From Evansella vedderi (lineage in GTDB: Bacteria > Bacillota > Bacilli > Bacillales > Salisediminibacteriaceae), in the NCBI RefSeq assembly GCF_030813435.1, contig NZ_JAUSUG010000005.1, positions 62,001 to 126,000 on the forward strand: DNA of 64,000 bases, given 5' to 3'. Under the pieces are notes generated by a model that searched no databases, was not told the DNA's origin, and was given only the letters and a program-made list of their open reading frames with translations. A program made the position numbers and the translations under genes. Shown here piece after piece: positions 10,283 to 19,030 of the stretch; position 1 is the stretch's first letter, and the number at the start of each line of letters is the position of its first letter.

Positions 10283-10549
10283 ATGGAAGGTTTAGCTGGT
10301 GCATTATTACCTTTAATACTTATGTTTGCGATCTTTTATTTCCTTTTGATTCGTCCTCAGCAAAAACGTCAAAAGAAGATCCAACAAATGCATGCATCTC
10401 TTCAAAAGGGAGATAAAGTTGTAACAATAGGCGGTATACACGGAAAAATCGATGCCCTTGATGAAGATCGAGTTGTTATTGATGTAAATGGCAGCCAAAA
10501 ATTGACGTTCGATCGTCAAGCAGTACGAGATGTAGTGAACCCAGATTAA
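10283..10549 (+). CDS. yajC: Preprotein translocase accessory subunit YajC
   Basis: 88-residue single-span membrane protein that associates with SecDF at the translocon. The N-terminal helix (ALLPLILMFAIFYFLLIRPQ) runs into the family motif RPQQKRQKKIQ, followed by GDKVVTIGGIHGKI. ATG 10283 has AAAGGGGTG (10268-10276) upstream, while the TTG at 10259 has nothing. A terminator follows immediately. Confidence 0.93.
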   Translation: MEGLAGALLPLILMFAIFYFLLIRPQQKRQKKIQQMHASLQKGDKVVTIGGIHGKIDALDEDRVVIDVNGSQKLTFDRQAVRDVVNPD

Positions 10550-10550
10550 T

Positions 10551-10591
10551 AAAAAAACCGATTTCCTTAAAATCAGGAAGTCGGTTTTTTT
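10551..10591 (+). terminator. Terminator after yajC
   Basis: Stem AAAAAACCGATTTCC pairs with GGAAGTCGGTTTTTT (one G-U), ending in a T-run. Confidence 0.9.
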
Positions 10592-10599
10592 AGTAAATA

Positions 10600-10757
10600 G
10601 GCTGATTTCGTAAACTTTGTTGTTTAACTTTAAAGGCTTGGAGAAGCGAAAGGCGGTGACTCCAGCGTTGCTCGCGAAACCAGGACGGTGACATTACGCC
10701 TGTAGCGTATCCAAGCCAAAAATGTACTCCTAAAACAACAATCTTTTAGAAAACAGT
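10600..10757 (+). repeat. Dispersed repeat family 1, short copy
   Basis: A 158-bp copy lacking most of the middle. It keeps the left end GGCTGATTTCGTAAACTTTG, GGCTTGGAGAAGCGAAAGGC, the join ACCAGGACGGTGACATTACG, CCTGTAGCGTATCCAAGCC and a right end close to AACAACAATCTTTTAGAAAA. The GGCTTGG/CCAAGCC stem is intact. Confidence 0.78.
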
Positions 10758-10760
10758 AAA

Positions 10761-11141
10761 TTAATAAGACTCTCCTCTTACATTTACTCCAAAAATACCA
10801 CCTAACATAGCTGCTAAAACGTAACCGCTATGTACTAACCATTGCTGTAAATCAAACCCTTCATTGAATCCTAAAAATTGTACAAGGAAAATAACAAAGG
10901 TATACAAAACAGCTGTTAATGCTCCTGCAAGCCAACCTTTCTGCCCAGATCTTCCCCCTGCTATAAAACCACCGCAAAGAACTGCTAAGAAAGAGAAGCC
11001 AAGCAGAGCCCACGTAAAGCTCCCCTCTTGTAAAGATGTAAATTTCAGGATTGTGGAGCTAATAAGACTGGCAACAATAACAAGAACGAGTATCGTAAGT
11101 ATACCGTACAAGGCACTACTAAACAGCCTCTGATTCATCAT
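10761..11141 (-). CDS. yrzE: TIGR04086-family membrane protein YrzE
   Basis: 126-residue protein with four predicted transmembrane helices and Gly-rich turns (GGFIAGGRSGQKGWLAG, LGGIFGVNVRG), typical of the TIGR04086 family. It is the counterpart of B. subtilis yrzE by position between yajC and yrbG. Here it is transcribed against its neighbours. The ribosome site on the minus strand is GGGAGGGA just before the ATGATG start. The function is unknown. Confidence 0.82.
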   Translation of the reverse strand: MMNQRLFSSALYGILTILVLVIVASLISSTILKFTSLQEGSFTWALLGFSFLAVLCGGFIAGGRSGQKGWLAGALTAVLYTFVIFLVQFLGFNEGFDLQQWLVHSGYVLAAMLGGIFGVNVRGESY

Positions 11142-11194
11142 TCCATCCCTCCCTAATATCTCTTATTTCATACATATTCAGTGTCCTAACTTTT

Positions 11195-11235
11195 AGACGA
11201 GCTTTTTTGAAAATTCCCAAAGGCTGTTCTCGTCT
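11195..11235. other. Inverted repeat between yrzE and the transporter gene
   Basis: AGACGAG (11195-11201) is complementary to CTCGTCT (11229-11235), flanked by T-rich and A-rich runs. It lies between divergent genes, so it may be an operator or an RNA leader hairpin; nothing further is recognised. Confidence 0.35.
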
Positions 11236-11336
11236 TTAAAAAATTTCATGAAGGTCGTCCTATCTTTTTGTACAACCAATACATGTTTGTCCGGTTTCGT
11301 TCATACAATGTATCGAATGAATGGGGAGGGACGGTT

Positions 11337-12623
11337 ATGGATTGGGTTTTTGCTTTAGCTATCTTTACGATTAGCTATATTTTTATTATTAGTGAGAAAA
11401 TAAATCGAGCTCTTGTTGCTTGTCTCGGTGGGGTTTTTATGTTATTTGCAGGAGTTCTAGATTTAAATGCTGCTTTTTTAGAGCATATAGATTGGCATAC
11501 AATTGTCCTTTTACTGTCTATGATGATTCTTGTATCTATTACAAGTCAAAGTGGTTTTTTTGAGTTTATAGCTGTCTTTTTAGCGCAAAGAATAAAAGGG
11601 AGACCGATTCCCCTTTTAATTATGATTTCTACACTGACAGCTATTGGCTCAGCTTTTCTTAATAACGTTACTACAGTACTTCTAATCGTGCCTATCGTTT
11701 TTACATTGACGAAGATGCTGCAAATATCTGCGATTCCTTATTTAATGGCTGCCATTCTCGCTTCCAATATTGGTGGCACAGCCACCCTAATTGGTGATCC
11801 ACCTAATCTTATGATAGGGCAGGCAGTGGAGCATTTAACTTTTAATGCATTTTTAATAAATTTAGCACCAATTGTCATTGTAATATTTGTAATCATTATG
11901 ATTGGAATTTGTTTTCTTTATCGTAATCAATTGTTAGTGAGTGTTGATAACCGGAAAAAACTAATGACGATCCATCCCAAAAGCTATTTACAGCATAAGT
12001 CATTATTATTTAAATCCGTTACTGTTTTAACACTTACTACGGTTGGCTTTACTATACAGCCATTATTAAACGTGGAATTGACAAGTGTGGCAATGGCTGG
12101 CGCTCTTTTACTAATGCTTTTGACCTATGACGACAAGCGTACAGAAGAGGTTTTTCAAACGGTTGAGTGGGTAACTATTTTCTTCTTCGTAGGATTATTT
12201 ATGCTTGTTGGCGGATTAAAGGAAGTAGGGATTATTGATGAAATAGCAAAATCGATCATTTATTATACGGAAGGTGATTTACCAAAAACGGCAATGCTAA
12301 TTTTATGGGCATCAGGTATACTATCTGGATTCGTTGATAATATTCCGTTTGTTGCTGCAATGATCCCTGTTATTCTAGAATTTCAGGATTATGGAATGAC
12401 TAATTTAGATCCATTATGGTGGGCGCTAGCATTGGGTGCTTGTTTAGGGGGCAATGCCACTTTAATTGGAGCAAGTTCTAATGTTATTGTGGCAGGATTA
12501 GCGATTAAGGAAAAACAACCTTTTACTTATATGGATTTTCTTAAAATTGGAGCGCCCACAGCGATCGTTTCCTTTGTTATATCCAGTATATATTTATACT
12601 TTAGATACCTTATCTTTTTTTAA
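11337..12623 (+). CDS. ArsB/NhaD-type (SLC13-like) ion transporter
   Basis: 428-residue integral membrane protein with about 11-12 hydrophobic helices in the two-repeat layout of the ArsB/NhaD branch of the ion-transporter superfamily. Repeat signatures are FLNNVTTVLLIVP with IGGTATLIGDPPNLMIG in the first half, and VDNIPFVAAMIPVI with LGGNATLIGASSNVIV in the second. The substrate cannot be read from sequence (Na+/H+ exchange, arsenite and dicarboxylates all occur in relatives). ATG 11337 has GGGGAGGG 6 nt upstream. It is an insertion compared with the yrzE-yrbG order of B. subtilis. Confidence 0.82.
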   Translation: MDWVFALAIFTISYIFIISEKINRALVACLGGVFMLFAGVLDLNAAFLEHIDWHTIVLLLSMMILVSITSQSGFFEFIAVFLAQRIKGRPIPLLIMISTLTAIGSAFLNNVTTVLLIVPIVFTLTKMLQISAIPYLMAAILASNIGGTATLIGDPPNLMIGQAVEHLTFNAFLINLAPIVIVIFVIIMIGICFLYRNQLLVSVDNRKKLMTIHPKSYLQHKSLLFKSVTVLTLTTVGFTIQPLLNVELTSVAMAGALLLMLLTYDDKRTEEVFQTVEWVTIFFFVGLFMLVGGLKEVGIIDEIAKSIIYYTEGDLPKTAMLILWASGILSGFVDNIPFVAAMIPVILEFQDYGMTNLDPLWWALALGACLGGNATLIGASSNVIVAGLAIKEKQPFTYMDFLKIGAPTAIVSFVISSIYLYFRYLIFF

Positions 12624-12657
12624 GAAGGCTGATTTAGTTAATTTGTTGAATACACTT

Positions 12658-12698
12658 AAACTCCTGTGGAAAAAGGTCCATTGGGGTTTATTTTTTTC
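12658..12698 (+). terminator. Terminator after the transporter gene
   Basis: Stem AAACTCC / GGGGTTT with inner TGGA/TCCA, followed by a T-rich run (ATTTTTTTCCC). About 25 nt before it (12627-12650) is a short piece resembling the left end of repeat family 1. Confidence 0.65.
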
Positions 12699-12797
12699 CC
12701 AACCATGTTCCTAAGTTTCCATTCCTTCTCATTCATGGATTGAACTTAAACGGTAAAAAATATTAAGGTGTACTAGTTGGAGAAGGGGCGTTCACCT

Positions 12798-13457
12798 GTG
12801 GAAGTAGGAACAATAATAACGAGAACTGTAGTAATATATATCGTAATCCTTCTAGTCTTCAGGATCATGGGAAAACGAGAAATTGGAGAGTTATCCGTTG
12901 TAGATTTTGTTATTTCGATTATGCTTGCTGAATTAGCGGTGATATCCATTGAAAACGAAAATGCTCCTATTGCAAAACAAATTATTCCTATGCTTGTATT
13001 AATGTGTATTCAGATAACCCTTGCCTTTGTGTCTTTAAAAAATGAGAAACTCCGAAAGTTTATTGATGGTTCTCCGAGCATTCTGATTCGTAGAGGGAAG
13101 ATTGACGAGAAGGAAATGCGAAAGCAACGATACAATTTCGATGATCTTATGATGCAATTAAGGCAAAAGAATATTAAATACTTATCTGATGTGGAATTTG
13201 CCATTCTGGAGCCGTCTGGAGACCTTTCCGTTATTGAAAAGGAAACAGGACCAGATGCAAAAAGACATCCCCATTACCTTCCTCTTCCACTTATATTAGA
13301 TGGGAAAATTAAACAGGACCATTTGACTCAACTAGGAAAAACAGAGTTTTGGTTAAGACAGGAATTACGAAAATTAGGCTACAGAGATATCACAAAAATA
13401 TCTTTTTGTTCATTAGACAGAAATGATCGCCTATATGTAGATTTAATAGATGAGTAA
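12798..13457 (+). CDS. yrbG: DUF421 (YetF/YcaP) family membrane protein YrbG
   Basis: 219-residue protein with three N-terminal transmembrane helices (about 4-80, containing FRIMGKREIGELSVVDFVIS) and a cytoplasmic domain of DUF421 type (LIRRGKIDEKEMRKQRYNF, LMMQLRQKNIKYLSDVEFAI). GTG 12798 is preferred over TTG 12777 because GAGAAGGGG lies just upstream. The position before spoVB matches yrbG. The function is not known; some relatives are made during sporulation. Confidence 0.82.
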   Translation: MEVGTIITRTVVIYIVILLVFRIMGKREIGELSVVDFVISIMLAELAVISIENENAPIAKQIIPMLVLMCIQITLAFVSLKNEKLRKFIDGSPSILIRRGKIDEKEMRKQRYNFDDLMMQLRQKNIKYLSDVEFAILEPSGDLSVIEKETGPDAKRHPHYLPLPLILDGKIKQDHLTQLGKTEFWLRQELRKLGYRDITKISFCSLDRNDRLYVDLIDE

Positions 13458-13506
13458 CAAAAATAACGTGTCGCAGGAGCAATCTATATGAAAGATCCAT
13501 TTTAGA

Positions 13507-13556
13507 AGAGGGTTCCTCAAAAGGTTAAAACATACCTTTTGAGAAACCCTCTTATT
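13507..13556. terminator. Bidirectional terminator, repeated hairpin family, copy 2
   Basis: AGAGGGTTCCTCAAAAGGT pairs with ACCTTTTGAGAAACCCTCT around the recurring loop TAAAACAT, with T-runs both ways. It lies between convergent yrbG and spoVB and overlaps the spoVB stop codon. Confidence 0.85.
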
Positions 13557-15105
13557 TAAACCAGCCTCCAATGATCGGAATCTTTGCTACTTCATCCTTT
13601 TTTATCAATCCTAATAATGATATTAGGAGCACGTAAACAACAGCAGCTATACCAATGCTGCCAACAGTTTTAAAGAGCAGGATAAAGGTATCAAATACAT
13701 GTGCATAAAGCCAATGGGCCATAAAGCCAGATACAAGAATTGCTACTAATACCTTTAGATATTCTCTAATATTAAGGGTAAAGCTGATAGCTTTTACAAC
13801 AGTAGCAAAATGTAGGAATGTTACTAATAGAAATCCAATAGTAATGGCTAATGCTGCACCCATAATGCCGAGCTCTGGTCTTGATGCTAGTACAAAAATA
13901 GCAGCTATTTTAACGAAAGCACCGATAAAGCTATTGATCATGGCTGCTTTCGCTAGTCCAAGAGCTTGTAACGTAGCCTGTAACGGAGATTGGAAATATA
14001 GAAATAAACTAAATGGTGCCATTATTTTTAAATAAGTCGCAACAGTAGGTGCATCATATACGAGCTCCATAATTGGTTCAGCAAAGACATACAAAATAAA
14101 TACGGAACCACCACCTGCTACTAAAGCTAATCTTAAAGCTTGAGATAATCGATGGTTAATAATTCTGTAGTTTCTTTGATAAGCTGCCTCACTTATAGCG
14201 GGAACAAGGGATACTGAAAGAGATTGGGTAATAAAGGTAGGAAGTAAAAGTAACGGAATGACATACCCTGATAGTTCTCCATATTGGGCTGTCGCTACCG
14301 CAGTAGCTACCCCAGCAATAGCCAAGCTTTGTGCAACAACAATAGGCTCAAAGAAAAACGCTACAGACCCTATTAATCGACTTCCAGTTGTTGGTAAGGC
14401 GATGGAAAGTAGATCATTTAATGTTTTCTTTCCACCTTTTACATATTCAAAAAATTGACGACGTACTTTAAAGCGCTTTTTCTGTTTAAACATGGTGATC
14501 ATGTAAATTAATGATGCCAGTTCTCCTAATACAACAGAAATCATGGCACCTGCTGCAGCATACTCTAATCCATACGGTAAAAAAGCAGTTGTAAAAGCAG
14601 CAACCAGTGTTATTCTTACAACTTGTTCAATTACCTGGGAGATGGCAGAAGGTTTCATATTTTGTAATCCTTGAAAATATCCCCTTAAAACGGCAGATAA
14701 TGCTACAATAGGAACAATAGGTGAAATGGCGATTAATGGGTAAAATGCCCTTGAATCCGTTAAGAATGTTTTAGATATAAGAGGAGCACCAAGGATCATT
14801 AAGGCTGTAAAGAAAATACTCAACACTCCGGTTACCGAAAGGGAAACTACTAAAATACGTTTTATCCGAGCTTTATCGTTATCAGCATCAGCTTCCGCCA
14901 CAAGTTTTGAGATAGCCACTGGTAAGCCAAGCTGTGTTAGTGTAATAATTAGAAGTAGTGTTGGAACGGCCATCATATATAAGCCGACCCCTTCTGCTCC
15001 CATGATCCGTGCAACAACAATTCGATTTACAAACCCGAGGATTCGGGTGATTAGCCCAGCTAGTATTAGAATAAGTGCTCCCTTTATAAAGGATTGCTTT
15101 GTCAT
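13552..15105 (-). CDS. spoVB: Stage V sporulation protein B (MOP-superfamily flippase)
   Basis: 517-residue polytopic membrane protein with about 14 helices, the expected length of SpoVB (518 in B. subtilis). It starts SFIKGALILILAGLITRILG, a MATE/MVF-type beginning, and contains VLRGYFQGLQNMKPSAISQV. SpoVB is needed for spore cortex synthesis and is thought to flip lipid II across the outer forespore membrane. It is divergent from the DUF368 gene at 15268, which recycles undecaprenyl phosphate. Confidence 0.93.
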   Translation of the reverse strand: MTKQSFIKGALILILAGLITRILGFVNRIVVARIMGAEGVGLYMMAVPTLLLIITLTQLGLPVAISKLVAEADADNDKARIKRILVVSLSVTGVLSIFFTALMILGAPLISKTFLTDSRAFYPLIAISPIVPIVALSAVLRGYFQGLQNMKPSAISQVIEQVVRITLVAAFTTAFLPYGLEYAAAGAMISVVLGELASLIYMITMFKQKKRFKVRRQFFEYVKGGKKTLNDLLSIALPTTGSRLIGSVAFFFEPIVVAQSLAIAGVATAVATAQYGELSGYVIPLLLLPTFITQSLSVSLVPAISEAAYQRNYRIINHRLSQALRLALVAGGGSVFILYVFAEPIMELVYDAPTVATYLKIMAPFSLFLYFQSPLQATLQALGLAKAAMINSFIGAFVKIAAIFVLASRPELGIMGAALAITIGFLLVTFLHFATVVKAISFTLNIREYLKVLVAILVSGFMAHWLYAHVFDTFILLFKTVGSIGIAAVVYVLLISLLGLIKKDEVAKIPIIGGWFK

Positions 15106-15267
15106 AAAACCGCCCTACCTTCTATAAAAAAATCATGGATTTATTCGTTAAATATGTATATGCTGAAGAGGTGGTCAAGCATGACATGTTTACTAAAAAA
15201 GACATTTATCCTTCTGGCAGGAGGGAGAGAATTTACATAACAAAAATAAGTTAGGAGATTGAAAATC

Positions 15268-16071
15268 GTGGAATGGAGAAACCTTTATCGTGGTGCTATG
15301 ATGGGAATTACAGAATTGATACCAGGGGTAAGCAGCGGTACAATTGCAGTAATTTTAGGGATATACGATCAACTAATAACAGCAATCAATGGTTTATTTA
15401 GTAAAGAGTGGAGAAAGCATCTCCTGTTTCTAATCCCCCTAGGGTTAGGAATGGTAATAGCTATTGGAGCATTTCTTCATCTTATTAAATTTTTATTAGA
15501 TAATTTTCGAGAGCCAACTCACTTTTTTTTCTTAGGTTTGATTATAGGAGTACTGCCACTATTGTTGCGTCAGGCAAATGTTAAACACACCTTTGGAACT
15601 GGCCATTATATGGCATTGTTACTAGCTGCTGTATTTGTAGGGTTACTAGATTTCTTACCTGAACGAACGGATGGTGTAATCGAGAGTTTAACAATGGGAA
15701 ATACACTGGGTCTCTTTCTTTCTGGCTGGCTTGCAAGTATGTCCATGCTTCTTCCAGGGATTAGTGGATCCCTTGTCTTTTTAATTCTTGGTGTATATGA
15801 AACAGCCATTACTGCTTTAATTACACTTAATCTACCAATTATCGCAGTAATTGGTGCAGGAGTAATTTTAGGCTTTGCCATTAGCAGTAAGGTAATCAAA
15901 TATTTGTTAAGAAACTACCATTACATGACCTATGCCGTAATAATCGGGCTTGTATTAGGTTCAACTGTAATCATTTACCCTGGCTTTAGCTCTTGGCTAG
16001 TAGTAATTCCAAGTTTAATCACATTTTTTGGAGGAGCAGTAACTGCCTTTTTGTTAGGGAGAAGAGGGTAA
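15268..16071 (+). CDS. DUF368 undecaprenyl-phosphate transporter (PopT-type)
   Basis: 267-residue membrane protein with about eight helices and the DUF368 signatures GAMMGITELIPGVSSGTIA (about residues 9-27) and MLLPGISGSLVFLILGVYE in the second half, an internal repeat. DUF368 proteins (PopT) were shown in other bacteria to carry undecaprenyl phosphate back across the membrane for reuse in wall synthesis. GTG 15268 has AGGAG at 15253-15257, 10 nt upstream; TTG 15259 is too close to it. The link to spoVB next door is inference. Confidence 0.82.
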   Translation: MEWRNLYRGAMMGITELIPGVSSGTIAVILGIYDQLITAINGLFSKEWRKHLLFLIPLGLGMVIAIGAFLHLIKFLLDNFREPTHFFFLGLIIGVLPLLLRQANVKHTFGTGHYMALLLAAVFVGLLDFLPERTDGVIESLTMGNTLGLFLSGWLASMSMLLPGISGSLVFLILGVYETAITALITLNLPIIAVIGAGVILGFAISSKVIKYLLRNYHYMTYAVIIGLVLGSTVIIYPGFSSWLVVIPSLITFFGGAVTAFLLGRRG

Positions 16072-16115
16072 TGGTACTTCTACAATCTTAAAGGAATGTT
16101 TAAGGAGTGATAGAG

Positions 16116-16445
16116 ATGGAACAATGGGACAATTGGAAGGCACAGCTAGAGCCGGTGTTGAAAAGCAAGGCAGAGGAATGGCAAATGCTTGGTTATGATC
16201 GGGTAACGGAGGATGATGTATGGGCCTGTTTCTTGGCTAAACGTTCACGTATGGACATCCCTGACCCTGTACTTACACATTGGATTGTAGGTGAGTTATT
16301 CCGCCTTAAAGCGAATGATTATATGAATTGGCTTACAGTGGAAGCATATAAGGGTCCTAATTGGTTTGATAAGGAAGAGCCTCTTGATTTAAGTCAAGAT
16401 TTAAGTCAAGAGAGTGCGACGAAACCGGTAAAGCCAGTAACGTAA
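16116..16445 (+). CDS. comN: Post-transcriptional regulator ComN
   Basis: 109-residue cytosolic protein of the post-transcriptional regulator family (YrzD/ComN). Conserved parts are LGYDRVTEDDVWACFLAK, LKANDYMNWLTVEAYKGPNW and the acidic tail. In B. subtilis, ComN acts on comE mRNA and localises to poles and septa through DivIVA. ATG 16116 has AAGGAG 8 nt upstream. It sits between the DUF368 gene and secDF, as in related genomes. Confidence 0.85.
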   Translation: MEQWDNWKAQLEPVLKSKAEEWQMLGYDRVTEDDVWACFLAKRSRMDIPDPVLTHWIVGELFRLKANDYMNWLTVEAYKGPNWFDKEEPLDLSQDLSQESATKPVKPVT

Positions 16446-16500
16446 CATTGACAGTGAATTTTCAAAATCGCTATAATGATATTGCTACACATTTTTATAT

Positions 16501-16614
16501 AGGCTCTTTTCGTACAAATTGTTGGAATTTATATCGCGTTGCCCGCGGAAAGTGTCCGCCTGTAACGGAGTCGAGATATAATTTTAATATATCGACAATT
16601 TTTAAGAAAACAGT
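16501..16614 (+). repeat. Dispersed repeat family 1, minimal copy
   Basis: A 114-bp copy between comN and secD. It has the left end AGGCTCTTTTCGTACAAATT, the right end CGACAATTTTTAAGAAAACA and only the GTCCGCCTGTAACGGAGTCG piece of the core. Its inner stem is TATATCG/CGAGATATA instead of GCTTGGA/TCCAAGC, yet it still pairs. Confidence 0.7.
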
Positions 16615-16633
16615 CTTTACATAGTATTAAAGG

Positions 16634-16705
16634 GGTTGTTTCAAATAGGGACAACCTTTCACGAATGAAGGGGTTGCTACAATAAAAGTCACCCTTTACT
16701 TCATT
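16634..16705 (+). other. Two hairpins in the secD leader
   Basis: Hairpin one: GGTTGT (16634-16639) / ACAACC (16651-16656). Hairpin two: AATGAAGGGGT / ACCC..CTTCATT (16664-16705), ending just before the secD ribosome site. No T-run follows, so these look like leader RNA structure rather than a terminator. No known riboswitch is recognised. Confidence 0.4.
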
Positions 16706-16733
16706 TGAACATATGAAGGAGGCTCACTGGTCC

Positions 16734-18041
16734 ATGAAAAAAAAGAGAGGGGTCAGAAAAGGACTGATTTTCAGTTTCTTTGTGATCGTTGCAGCTTTAG
16801 GAGCTTTAATTGCTTCAAACGTTCTTGACCATGCAGAAGATATCAGCCTTGGTCTTGATCTACAAGGAGGCTTTGAAGTACTTTATGAAGTACATCCTAT
16901 AGACGGGGAACAAGAAATTACTCGCGATCTATTAACGGATACGGTTGCTTCGTTAAATGCCAGAATTAACGTTTTAGGGGTATCTGAACCTAATGTACGC
17001 ATTGAAGGGGAAGACCGAATTCGAGTTCAACTTGCGGGGGTGAGTGACCAGCAAACGGCAAGGGAACTATTATCAACACAAGCTAGGTTATCCTTTCGTG
17101 ACACAGATGATAATGTTATGCTTGATGGTTCTGATTTAGTAGAAGGTGGAGCTAGACAGAGCTTTTCAGAAACAAATCAACCAATAGTTACGGTTACTGT
17201 ACGAGATGCTAATTTATTTGGTGATGTAACACGTGAAATTAAGGATAGACCAGATAATAGATTAGCGATTTGGCTTGATTGGGAAGAAGGAGACAATTTT
17301 TACGATGAGATCATAAAGGAAGATTCAAAAATTGTATCTGCTCCAACTGTACATGAAGTTCTACCATATAGAGATATTATGATTACAGGTAATTTTACGA
17401 TTGAATCGGCTCAACAGTTAGCTGGGATACTAAATGCTGGTGCATTACCAGTAGAGCTTGAAGAAATTTACTCTAATTCTGTCGGTGCTTCCTTAGGGGA
17501 GAGAGCGATGGAGCAAGCTATTTTTGCTGGTTTTATAGGAATTGCGTTAATTTTCGCCTATATGCTTTTCTATTATCGATTTATGGGAATGATTGCTGTC
17601 ATTACCCTCACAGCTTATATCTATATCGTATTAGTTATTTTCAATTGGATGAATGCTGTGTTAACACTCCCTGGAATTGCTGCCTTAATTCTTGGCGTAG
17701 GGATGGCCGTAGACGCCAATATTATTACGTACGAGCGGATTAAGGACGAGCTCCGATCTGGTAAGTCTACTATGAGTGCTTTCAGAGCGGGGGGACGTCG
17801 CTCCTTATCCACTATACTAGATGCGAATATCACTACCATTTTAGCAGCAGCAGTATTGTTTTATTTTGGTACAAGTGCTGTTCAAGGGTTTGCGGTTATG
17901 TTAATAGTCAGTATTCTAACTAGCTTCTTAACGGCCGTATTCGGTACTAGGTTATTACTTGGACTTTGGGTAAACAGCCGAGTGCTGAATGGTAAACCTA
18001 GGATGTTTGGCGTGAAGGAGAGTGAAATTGGTGAACTTTGA
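16734..18041 (+). CDS. secD: Protein translocase subunit SecD
   Basis: 435-residue subunit of the SecDF proton-driven motor that helps pull proteins across the membrane after SecA. There is one N-terminal helix (about 8-27), then the P1 periplasmic domain starting SLGLDLQGGFEVLYEV. The motif LNAGALPVELEEI leads into five C-terminal helices, with VGMAVDANIITYERIKDELR carrying the conserved Asp of the proton path. The start at ATG 16734 is preferred because AAGGAGG (16716-16722) lies inside the longer frame that begins at 16713. SecD and SecF are separate genes here, unlike the fused secDF of B. subtilis; the secF start overlaps the secD end. Confidence 0.93.
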   Translation: MKKKRGVRKGLIFSFFVIVAALGALIASNVLDHAEDISLGLDLQGGFEVLYEVHPIDGEQEITRDLLTDTVASLNARINVLGVSEPNVRIEGEDRIRVQLAGVSDQQTARELLSTQARLSFRDTDDNVMLDGSDLVEGGARQSFSETNQPIVTVTVRDANLFGDVTREIKDRPDNRLAIWLDWEEGDNFYDEIIKEDSKIVSAPTVHEVLPYRDIMITGNFTIESAQQLAGILNAGALPVELEEIYSNSVGASLGERAMEQAIFAGFIGIALIFAYMLFYYRFMGMIAVITLTAYIYIVLVIFNWMNAVLTLPGIAALILGVGMAVDANIITYERIKDELRSGKSTMSAFRAGGRRSLSTILDANITTILAAAVLFYFGTSAVQGFAVMLIVSILTSFLTAVFGTRLLLGLWVNSRVLNGKPRMFGVKESEIGEL

Positions 18042-18954
18042 TCATGAAACAACGAAGTTAGACTTTGTAAAACATAGAAACAAATTTTTTATTTTTTCTG
18101 GAGGCCTCCTTCTCCTAGGTATCATTCTTTTAGCAACTATCGGTTTAAATTTGGGAATAGACTTCCGAAGTGGTACGACAATCGATGTTTTAACAGAGGA
18201 ATCAGCCACTGCGGAAGAGATTCGATCTGAGTTTGAATCAATTGGTTTAGTACCAGATGATATTACGTTGGCAGGGGATCAAAATGAAATAGGGCGTGCT
18301 GCTTTTATAGGTGCATTAAACCAAGAGGAGACGCTGGAGATACAACGGCATTTTGAAGAAGTATATGGGAATACGCCAACTGTAAGTACTGTAACTCCTA
18401 TTGTGGGTGAAGAATTGGCAAGAAATGCAATAATCTCCGTATTAATAGCATCTATAGGGATTATTATTTATGTAACCATTCGATTCGAATTTCTTTATGG
18501 TATCTCTGCTATCGTTGCCCTTTTCCACGATGCACTGTTTATATTAGTTGTGTTTAGTATTTTACAGGTAGAGGTCAACATCCCATTCATTGCAGCAGTT
18601 TTGACCATTGTAGGTTATTCCATTAACGATACAATTGTTACCTTTGACCGTATAAGGGAAAATATAAAATATGAGAAAAGAATCAAGGGATTTGATGATG
18701 TGGCTAGGGTAGTGAACAAAAGTTTAGTGCAAACATTAGCCCGTTCCATTAATACCGTTTTAACGGTTGTGTTTGCAGCAGGTGCCCTATTTATATTTGG
18801 AGGAGAAGCACTTCGTGCATTCTCGTTGGCACTTGTGATTGGGCTTGTGGCTGGAACCTATTCTTCTTTATTTATCGCAGCTCAGCTTTGGTTAGTGTTA
18901 AAATCAAAGCAGTTGGAAAAAAGAAAAAACCGACCAGTACCAAACGAAGCATAA
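18031..18954 (+). CDS. secF: Protein translocase subunit SecF
   Basis: 307-residue partner of SecD. It has an N-terminal helix, the GIDFRSGTTIDV motif and six helices in total, and in the membrane part TIVGYSINDTIVTFDRIREN with the conserved proton-path residues. GTG 18031 is chosen because AAGGAG (18015-18020) is 10 nt away; GTG 18022 lies only 1 nt from it. The 11-nt overlap with secD suggests translational coupling and balanced production. Confidence 0.92.
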   Translation: MNFDHETTKLDFVKHRNKFFIFSGGLLLLGIILLATIGLNLGIDFRSGTTIDVLTEESATAEEIRSEFESIGLVPDDITLAGDQNEIGRAAFIGALNQEETLEIQRHFEEVYGNTPTVSTVTPIVGEELARNAIISVLIASIGIIIYVTIRFEFLYGISAIVALFHDALFILVVFSILQVEVNIPFIAAVLTIVGYSINDTIVTFDRIRENIKYEKRIKGFDDVARVVNKSLVQTLARSINTVLTVVFAAGALFIFGGEALRAFSLALVIGLVAGTYSSLFIAAQLWLVLKSKQLEKRKNRPVPNEA

Positions 18955-18966
18955 TGAATTAACACC

Positions 18967-19001
18967 AGATGGCGTCTACATGCTAAGTAGCGCCATCTTT
19001 T
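18967..19001 (+). terminator. Probable terminator after secF
   Basis: Stem AGATGGCG / CGCCATCT followed by a short TTTT run. Confidence 0.6.
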
Positions 19002-19030
19002 GTGATTGTTTAGGCAATTATATTTTTTCT

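Noticed and set aside
15181-15240. 19-codon frame (MTCLLKKTFILLAGGREFT) with GAGGTGG upstream, before the DUF368 gene
   Set aside because: Could be a leader peptide, but no attenuator follows and the length is near chance.
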